DNA of 22,602 bases. Origin: Candidatus Heimdallarchaeota archaeon (GTDB taxonomy: Archaea > Asgardarchaeota > Njordarchaeia > Njordarchaeales > JAMOTR01). A model generated the notes under the pieces. The model saw only the letters and a program-made list of their open reading frames with translations. It was not told the DNA's origin and made no database searches. Location of the stretch: contig JAMOTR010000072.1 of the NCBI GenBank assembly GCA_027068385.1, positions 1-22,602 of the forward strand, read 5' to 3'. Positions within the stretch are counted from its first letter, which is position 1. Every line of letters begins with the position of its first letter. Position numbers and translations under genes: made by a program. Shown piece by piece: positions 15,812 through 21,450 of the stretch.

Positions 15812-16639
15812 ATGTCTTCTGAAAGTAAAAAAGTAGTAGAAGAGAAGGTTATCGACGGTATCCCCGCTAAAATATATGAGGACGGAACCGTCGAGACTCC
15901 GGAGTTCTCTTATAAGGTTCAGAATACCGTAGCGTCCGTAGAGCTTGAGCTCGTTGGTGTGGATAAGCTAGATTTGAATCAGCTAGAGGAGAACTTAAAG
16001 AAGATAAAGGAACCTAAGGTGGACGTACGTTATCAACCAAAACAGTTCCCCGGATTAGTCCTTAAGATACAAACGGGAGGGGATATCGAGAAGGTGAGTT
16101 GTCTCGTGTTCACGAGCGGTAAGATGGTGGTAACGGGGGTAAGAAGGCCGGAGAAGATGGAGGAAGCGGTGAAGATCGTGCTAGACGTATTAAAGAAGGC
16201 TGGTGCTCAGATCGGGGATAACCCTAAGATAAAGATCCAAAACATGGTCGCTTCCGGTGATCTAAAGGCTAAGATCGACCTAGAGCTCGCCGCTTTACGT
16301 TTGGAGGAAAACGCTATGTATGAACCGGAGCAGTTCCCCGGTCTCATATACCGCTTTAGGATCGTGAAGCCTGAGTGCGATGAGCGTTATGAGGAATTAA
16401 AGAAATTGAGAGAAAAGTGCGAGGAGAACCCTCTAGCGGAGGAGTGCGAAAACCTAGAGGAGGAGCGGAGGAAGTTCGAGAGCGAGTGCATGGAGAACGT
16501 AGCCGTGCTCTTGTTCCACTCGGGTAAAGTAGTATGCACCGGGGCTAAGACTGAAGATGTAATCTTCCGCGCGATTAAGGAGACGAAGAAGACCGTGAAG
16601 GTAATAGAGGCGCTTCAGGAAGAAGAGGAGGGGTTATGA
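15812..16639 (+). CDS. tbp: TATA-box binding protein with an inserted helical hairpin
   Basis: The general transcription factor that bends TATA-box DNA. Both saddle repeats are present: QNTVASVELE...KQFPGLVLKI...SCLVFTSGKMVVTG and IQNMVASGDL...EQFPGLIYRF...AVLLFHSGKVVCTGAK. The four DNA-intercalating Phe are kept (79, 100, 175, 235). Two things are unusual. A 30-odd-residue extension precedes the first repeat. About 40 residues (188-228) are inserted between GLIYR and AVLLF of the second repeat, a loop that is only a few residues in other TBPs. The insert has Cys 189, 203, 212 and 226, giving CX13C-X8-CX13C, with a heptad pattern C212-L215-219-F222-C226. Residue 219 is CGG, that is Trp under the proposed code, which completes the hydrophobic stripe. 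The tail is acidic (QEEEEGL), as in other archaeal TBPs. It ends in TGA, 14 bp from the proposed stop of the convergent gene. Confidence 0.93.
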   Translation: MSSESKKVVEEKVIDGIPAKIYEDGTVETPEFSYKVQNTVASVELELVGVDKLDLNQLEENLKKIKEPKVDVRYQPKQFPGLVLKIQTGGDIEKVSCLVFTSGKMVVTGVRRPEKMEEAVKIVLDVLKKAGAQIGDNPKIKIQNMVASGDLKAKIDLELAALRLEENAMYEPEQFPGLIYRFRIVKPECDERYEELKKLREKCEENPLAEECENLEEERRKFESECMENVAVLLFHSGKVVCTGAKTEDVIFRAIKETKKTVKVIEALQEEEEGL

Positions 16640-16653
16640 TTTTTCACAAAAAC

Positions 16654-16656
16654 TCG
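16654..16656 (-). other. In-frame CGA, proposed stop codon of the FAD-dependent dehydrogenase gene
   Basis: The only in-frame CGA of this gene, right after the family's terminal helix (...GVIAARDIASRI). Using it removes the 25-bp tail-to-tail overlap with TBP and leaves a 14-bp gap. Confidence 0.75.
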
Positions 16657-17997
16657 AATCCTACTCGCGATATCCCTCGCGGCTATCACTCCGGATACGC
16701 TCGCCTGCATCAGGCTGCGCGTGATTCCGCTACCGTCACCGATCGTGTATAACCTCTCCACGGCCTTCGTCTCTAACGTGTTCTTCACGTCCACCCTAGC
16801 CGAATATAGTTTAATCTCCACACCATAGAGGAGCGTCCCGTTACCTAGGATCCCAGGGACGAGTCCCTCCATCGCCTCTAGGAACTCTACGATGTCCGTT
16901 AGATGTCTATGAGGAAGAACGTACGCCAAATCTCCGGGTACGGCCTCCTTAAGCGTGGGCTCTATCGTCGACCTAGATATACGGACCTCCGTTGAGCGCC
17001 TCCCGGCTAAGAGATCTATGAGGCGCTGAATGAGCACGCTTCCGCCAGCGAGCATGTTCGCTAGGCGGGCTATGTGCTTAGCGTATTCTACCGGCTGATT
17101 AAACGGCTCGGTGAAGCGAGAGGAGACGAGTATGGCGAAGTTCGTGTTCTTCGACTTCTTATAACGATAAGCGTGGCCGTTTACCGTCACTACATCGTCG
17201 TAGTATTCCTTCGTGACGAACCCCTGAGGATTTACGCAGAAAGTTCTTACGCGGTCGTCGTAAGTCTTAGTCGTGTATATTAACTTAGGCTCGTATAGTA
17301 CGTCCGTGAGATGCCTCATAATATGCCGCGGTATCTCCACGCGAACACCGATATCTACCGGATTAGGGACCGTCTTTATACCTATCCTTTTAGCCTCCTT
17401 TACGAGCCGAGAGGCCCCGAAGCGTCCGGGAGCGACGACGACGAAGTCTCCGTAGAACCTCTCACCGTTTTTAGTCTCGACCCCCACCGCCTTACCGTCC
17501 TCCACTAAGATCTTCGTCACACGCGTGTGGAAGCGTATGTCCGCCCGGTCCTTTAAATATAAGTACATGTTCTTCGATACCTCGCGTGTTACTTCCGTAC
17601 CCATATGATGTACCTCATAAGGAACGAGCTTCATCCCGGCGCGTATCGCTTTGTACTCGAGCTCGGCTACCTTCTCGGGATCGAGCCTCGGCTTGAACTC
17701 ACCGGCTCCGAAGCGTATGTACGTTTTATGCACATAATCTATGAGCTTCTCTAGTTCGCTTTCGGGAACGTAATCGAGGAGCCGTCCGCCTATGTGTGGA
17801 GAGAGGTTTAACTTCCCGTCGCTGAACGCTCCCGCGCCTCCCCGACCGGTAATCACGTCACGCTTGCCGCGCTCGTCTATAGGTTTACCGGCTTCTAAGA
17901 TGAGAACCTTCGCATGAGGCGCCTTTTCCTTTAATTCTAGTGCCGTGAATATACCCGCGGGACCGGCTCCCACTATGATCACGTCGTAGCGTGACAC
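16654..17997 (-). CDS. FAD-dependent dehydrogenase (COG2509 family), ending at CGA
   Basis: A flavoprotein of unknown substrate. The Rossmann FAD motif DVIIVGAGPAG (5-15) is followed by ITG-x-GGAGAFSDGKLNLSP (49-66), VVVAPGRFGAS-x-LVKEA (186-202), NPVDIGVRVE, VRTFCVNPQGFV and the C-terminal GDGSGITRSLMQASVSGVIAA, all typical of COG2509 proteins. Residue 197 (CGG) is the Trp of the family's GRxGAxWL segment, and residue 52 (CGG) is a plausible Trp of GWGGAG. The Arg of GRFG and GVRVE are CGC. With CGA at 16654-16656 as stop it has 447 residues; the standard reading adds 13 residues and overlaps the end of TBP by 25 bp. The start is GTG at 17997; no in-frame ATG lies nearby. A TATA-like stretch is at 18033-18042. 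Confidence 0.88.
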
Positions 17998-18032
17998 CGT
18001 TATTATGATGGTAATGAGGAAATAAAGGTGTC

Positions 18033-18042
18033 CTTATATAGG
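18033..18042 (-). promoter_or_regulatory. TATA-like box upstream of the FAD-dependent dehydrogenase gene
   Basis: The complement reads CCTATATAAG, 36-45 bp before the GTG start at 17997, in the 82-bp gap after the glutamate dehydrogenase gene. Confidence 0.4.
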
Positions 18043-18079
18043 AGACGTCGCTCTTTCGGATAATAGAATAGTTAAAAAC

Positions 18080-19354
18080 TCAAATCCGTCCGCGAAGCTT
18101 CATCGCGTTCACTACGCGCTCTACGGCTATCGCATAAGCGGCCATACGTCCGTCTCCGCCGAACTCGTCCTTGCGGTCTAGGATCTTCTTTACGTTCTCC
18201 ACGATCTTCTTCTCTATCTCCTTCTTCTCCCGCTCGGCTCCGTACCGGTACATGATGCGGTTCTGTACCCGCTCGAGGTAGGATCCTATCACTCCTCCGG
18301 AGTTCGCTAGGATGTCGGGTATCACGAAGGTTCCCTTCTTCACTAGTATCTCATCAGCCTCGGGCGTGATGGGTCCGTTAGCGGCCTCGGAGATGATCTT
18401 AGCCTTTACCTTATCGGCGTTGTCCTTCGTGATCACTCCCTCTAGAGCCGCGGGCACTAGGATATCTACGTCTAGGAATAGAGGCTCATCGGAGGAGATC
18501 TTCTTTCCTCCGGGGTAGTTCACGACGCTTCCGGTCTCCTTCTTCACCTGTATTAGCTTCTCCACGTCTAGTCCGTTAGGATCATACACTCCTCCCTTAG
18601 AGTCGCTCACCGCGACGATCTTAGCGCCGAACTCGGCTAGGAACTTAGCCGCATACTGACCAGCGTTTCCGAATCCCTGTATCGATACGGTCTTACCCTC
18701 AATCCCTCCTAGTAGAGCATTCGCGGCCTCACGGGCGGCTACGGCGGTGGACCGTCCGGTGGAGGCTCCGCGGAAGCGTCCTCCTCCTAGCTCGATGGGC
18801 TTAGCGGTGACGACTCCGAAGACCTTCTGTCCGGTGTACCTCTGATACTCGTCTAGGAACCGGGCCATTACCTGGGGGTTCGTGTATACGTCGGGGGCGG
18901 GTATATCTAGGTCTACTCCCACGAAGGGAGAGATCGCGCGGAAGTAGTTCCTAGAGATCTCCTCCATGGTCTTAATCCGAGCGGGGTCGTGCTTCTTCCG
19001 GGCTCCCTCGATGACCTCCTTAGGCACCACTACTCCTCCCTTACCTCCTCCGTAAGGTAGTCCGGCTAGGGAGTTCTTCCGGGTCATCCGCATCGATAGA
19101 GCCTTCACCTCGTCTAGCGTTACGTTCCGGTGGTAGCGGACGCCTCCCTTGTAGGGACCTAAAGCGGAGTTGTGCTGAGCACGGTATCCTACGGTTACGT
19201 GTAGCTTTCCGTCGGGCGTGTGGTACGGAACCTTCACGATGACGATCCTCTCGTGCTGACGAAGCATCTCATAGACCTCATCCTCGATGCCGAGTTTGTC
19301 GCATATCTTCTTTAGCTGCTCGGAAGCTACCTCCCGAGGGTTTATCTGGGTCAT
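18080..19354 (-). CDS. gdhA: Glutamate dehydrogenase (hexameric, archaeal type)
   Basis: It interconverts glutamate and 2-oxoglutarate plus ammonia with NAD(P). Marks: AQHNSALGPYKGGVRYH (59-75), the catalytic Lys in PYGGGKGG (K105), IPAPDVYTNPQVMA (151-164), nucleotide motif GFGNAGQYAAKFL (227-239), SEAANGPIT, and GSYL...VQNR near the C-terminus. The 11 CGG codons include residues 89, 92, 165, 362, 370 and 423. Close crenarchaeal homologues as I recall them have Trp at those places (SMWMTWKN, MAWFLDEY, EWVQN, RGWI). There is no TGG at all. Conserved Arg (Y-R-x-QHN, S-R-x-Y, A-R-EAA, E-R-V) are CGT, AGG, CGT and CGC. Four other CGG (76, 119, 126, 201) are at positions where Trp is not established. 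Codon use is biased, as for a highly expressed gene. Confidence 0.95.
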   Translation of the reverse strand: MTQINPREVASEQLKKICDKLGIEDEVYEMLRQHERIVIVKVPYHTPDGKLHVTVGYRAQHNSALGPYKGGVRYHRNVTLDEVKALSMRMTRKNSLAGLPYGGGKGGVVVPKEVIEGARKKHDPARIKTMEEISRNYFRAISPFVGVDLDIPAPDVYTNPQVMARFLDEYQRYTGQKVFGVVTAKPIELGGGRFRGASTGRSTAVAAREAANALLGGIEGKTVSIQGFGNAGQYAAKFLAEFGAKIVAVSDSKGGVYDPNGLDVEKLIQVKKETGSVVNYPGGKKISSDEPLFLDVDILVPAALEGVITKDNADKVKAKIISEAANGPITPEADEILVKKGTFVIPDILANSGGVIGSYLERVQNRIMYRYGAEREKKEIEKKIVENVKKILDRKDEFGGDGRMAAYAIAVERVVNAMKLRGRI

Positions 19355-19376
19355 ACCTCTGTTTTCTCCGGAAGCT

Positions 19377-19389
19377 TATAATAATATCT
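19377..19389 (-). promoter_or_regulatory. TATA box upstream of gdhA
   Basis: The complement reads GATATTATTATAA, 23-35 bp before the ATG at 19354, the spacing for a leaderless or very short-leader archaeal transcript. It lies in the 102-bp gap shared with the divergent methyltransferase gene. Confidence 0.5.
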
Positions 19390-19410
19390 AGACTAAACTA
19401 TCATACGGTT

Positions 19411-19426
19411 CTTACGGATTCGTAAG
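19411..19426. repeat. Inverted repeat between divergent gdhA and the methyltransferase gene
   Basis: CTTACG-GATT-CGTAAG: perfect 6-bp arms with a 4-base spacer, 57 bp upstream of the gdhA start and 31 bp upstream of the methyltransferase start. It could be a regulator site or a small hairpin; arms this short also occur by chance. Confidence 0.4.
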
Positions 19427-19456
19427 GGTCTTTTCTTAAGGACCTGAAGGGGTCGT

Positions 19457-20584
19457 ATGATGATACTAATCACGACGGCTCCGGGCCTTGAGGGCGCTCT
19501 TATAGAAGAACTTGAGTCGCTCGGTTACGAGGGAGAGCCTTCTATAGGCCGCGTCCTTCTAAACGTCGGCTATGAGGAGATACCTAAGATAAATTATTTC
19601 TCCGCGATCGCCCACCGCGCGTTCATCGTACTAAAGGAGTTCGAGATACCTACAGATACTAAAGAGAGGGCGTTCGAAATTATAAAGAAAGAGCTCCTGG
19701 AGATACCGCGGGAGGAGCGGTTCGATCCGAGCTTACCGTTCGCGGTACGCGGGGAAAGGTACCCTAAAGAGTACCCTCATCCGTTCACTTCCGTTGACTT
19801 AGGGATACCCGGGGGTTCGGCTATCATAGAGAGGATCATGAGAAAGAAAGGGAAGCGTATACCGGTGAACCTTAAGAAGCCGGCTTATGAGGTGTACCTA
19901 GAGGTTATTAAGGAGCGCGTCCGCGTGATGATCAACACCACGGGTGAAAGTTTACACAAGCGCGGTTATAGGATACGCGGCCATCCCGCGTCTCTTAGCA
20001 CTACGATAGCGAGGTTCATGGTGAGGCTTCCGAACATCGACGACGTGTGCGACCCGATGTGCGGCTCGGGTACGATACTATTAGAGGCGCGGTTAGAAAA
20101 GCAAGGAGTACCTATAGGAAGGATACGTTCGAAGACTTACGGTCGGCTACGGAGGAACCTACTTCCGTTTAGGGACGTGCGCTTAGAGGATCCGGGAAAC
20201 GAGCGGAAAGATCAGAGGCTCACGTTCGGTGATCGGTCGTCGAAACACATCGATTCCGCTATCGCGAACTCCATAAACCTCTCAAGGCTCGCTGAGGCCC
20301 CTAAAGGGTATAGAGTATATGATCTCGCTAAGTATAGAATGCGGGACTTCACTCAAGTAGACCTATCGTGCGATACGATCGTAACGAATCCCCCTTATGG
20401 CCTACGCTTAGGGGACCCTAAGAGCGTGGAGCCCGTGTATAAGAAGCTCTTTGAGGTGGATCGGAATGAGCTCGTGCTTATCACACCGCGCGATGACCTG
20501 ATAAGTAAATACGCCCCCGAACCGCGCGCGGTATATAAAGTGATGCACGGGGACCTCCCGGTGAAGATATACTACTTCAAGTAA
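19457..20584 (+). CDS. THUMP-type tRNA guanine-N2 methyltransferase (Trm14/Trm-G10-like)
   Basis: A SAM-dependent methyltransferase joined to an N-terminal RNA-binding THUMP region. The THUMP part starts with ITTAPGLEGALIEELESLGYEG and includes FAVRGERYPKEYPHPFTSVDLG. The catalytic part has DPMCGSGTILLEA (about 197-209) and TNPPYGLRLGD (about 312-322), the N-PP-Y motif of exocyclic-amine methyltransferases. The Arg of PPYGLR is CGC. The 375-residue length is nearer Trm14 (tRNA position 6) than Trm-G10, but the exact target cannot be fixed from sequence. Nine CGG and no TGG codons occur. Two sit in a YG-x-L-x-RNLLPF segment, which becomes aromatic-rich under the proposed code. It starts with a double ATG after a weak GAAGGGG site and ends in TAA before the SPFH gene. 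Confidence 0.85.
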   Translation: MMILITTAPGLEGALIEELESLGYEGEPSIGRVLLNVGYEEIPKINYFSAIAHRAFIVLKEFEIPTDTKERAFEIIKKELLEIPREERFDPSLPFAVRGERYPKEYPHPFTSVDLGIPGGSAIIERIMRKKGKRIPVNLKKPAYEVYLEVIKERVRVMINTTGESLHKRGYRIRGHPASLSTTIARFMVRLPNIDDVCDPMCGSGTILLEARLEKQGVPIGRIRSKTYGRLRRNLLPFRDVRLEDPGNERKDQRLTFGDRSSKHIDSAIANSINLSRLAEAPKGYRVYDLAKYRMRDFTQVDLSCDTIVTNPPYGLRLGDPKSVEPVYKKLFEVDRNELVLITPRDDLISKYAPEPRAVYKVMHGDLPVKIYYFK

Positions 20585-20585
20585 G

Positions 20586-20597
20586 AAATATTAATAG
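20586..20597 (+). promoter_or_regulatory. TATA box upstream of the SPFH gene
   Basis: AAATATTAATAG lies 24-35 bp before the ATG at 20621 in the only gap behind the methyltransferase gene, which fits an archaeal promoter for the SPFH-arcS pair. Confidence 0.5.
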
Positions 20598-20620
20598 ATT
20601 TCATCGGCACGAAATTCAAA

Positions 20621-21445
20621 ATGGATACGAGATCCTCGGCCGTATTATTCTCCCGGTTTCTACTTTTCATCTTCGGCATATATTTAGTTTATGAGCACGG
20701 ACCCTTAGGCGTACTACTCGTAATACTCCTCGCATTCCTAGTTCGGTTCCTAGCCGGAATACACATCGTACCGGAGCGGGAGAGGCTAGTGGTGAGGCGC
20801 TTAGGTAAGGTGATGCCTCCAAGAGGCCCGAACATCACGTACGTCCTTCCGATCATCGAGACCGTCGTAAGGAAGATCGACATGCGTATAGCTACGTACG
20901 CGTTCCGTGCCGAGCGCGTGATGACGCTAGATAACGTTCCCGTAACCGTGGATTCCGTCGCTTATTATCGCGTAGTGGATCCTTATAAGGCCGTACTCGA
21001 GGCGGAGGACTACGAGGAGGCGACGAAATACGCGTGTCAGACCTCGCTAAGAGAGGTTATCGGTACGGTGGATCTAGATACTCTTCTCTCTAGGCGCGAC
21101 GAGGTTGGATATAAGCTTAAGGAGATCATAGATGAGAAGACCGAGAAGCGGGGCGTGAAGGTGGAGAGCGTGGAGATAAGCGACATAGTCTTACCGGAGG
21201 ACCTAGAGAAGGCTATGGCGCTGCAGGCTCAGGCCGAGCGCGAGAGGCGCGCACGCGTGACGCTAGCGCAAGCCGAAGTGGAGGCCGCTCAGAAGATGGT
21301 AGAGGCCTCGAGACTATACGAGGAGAATCCCATAGCGTTCAAGTTAAGGCGGATGAACATGCTCTACGAAGTAGCTCGCGGAGCCGGAACGAAGATACTC
21401 TTACCCGTCGACGTACCGTTTAGGGTAAAGATCGAGAACGATTGA
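20621..21445 (+). CDS. SPFH/stomatin-like membrane protein
   Basis: A membrane-anchored band-7 protein that assembles into microdomain scaffolds, often with NfeD. One or two N-terminal membrane helices (about 8-47) precede IHIVPE-x-ERLVVRRLGKV, NVPVTVDSVAYYRVVDPYKAVL, TSLREVIG, LDTLLSRRDEV and the AERERRARVTLAQAEVEAAQKM coiled-coil stretch. Residue 177 is CGG (21149-21151) in EK-x-GVKV, the near-invariant Trp of the family's WG(I/V)xV segment. The PE-x-ER residue is CGG where Tyr/Trp is usual, and LR-x-M near the end is CGG where an aromatic is usual. Conserved Arg (RLG, ERERR) are CGC or AGG. It has five CGG and no TGG. The following arcS gene starts 5 bp after its TGA. Confidence 0.92.
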   Translation: MDTRSSAVLFSRFLLFIFGIYLVYEHGPLGVLLVILLAFLVRFLAGIHIVPERERLVVRRLGKVMPPRGPNITYVLPIIETVVRKIDMRIATYAFRAERVMTLDNVPVTVDSVAYYRVVDPYKAVLEAEDYEEATKYACQTSLREVIGTVDLDTLLSRRDEVGYKLKEIIDEKTEKRGVKVESVEISDIVLPEDLEKAMALQAQAERERRARVTLAQAEVEAAQKMVEASRLYEENPIAFKLRRMNMLYEVARGAGTKILLPVDVPFRVKIEND

Positions 21446-21450
21446 TTTTT

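Noticed and set aside
18000..18079. tRNA or small RNA gene in the gdhA/FAD-enzyme gap, and in the other gaps over 60 bp.
   Set aside because: I looked for cloverleaf-like arms and T-loop sequence and saw none. The gap holds only a TATA-like box.
21446..21450. TTTTT between the SPFH and arcS genes as a transcription terminator.
   Set aside because: Five T with no gap before the next start is too short and would separate two genes that look co-transcribed.
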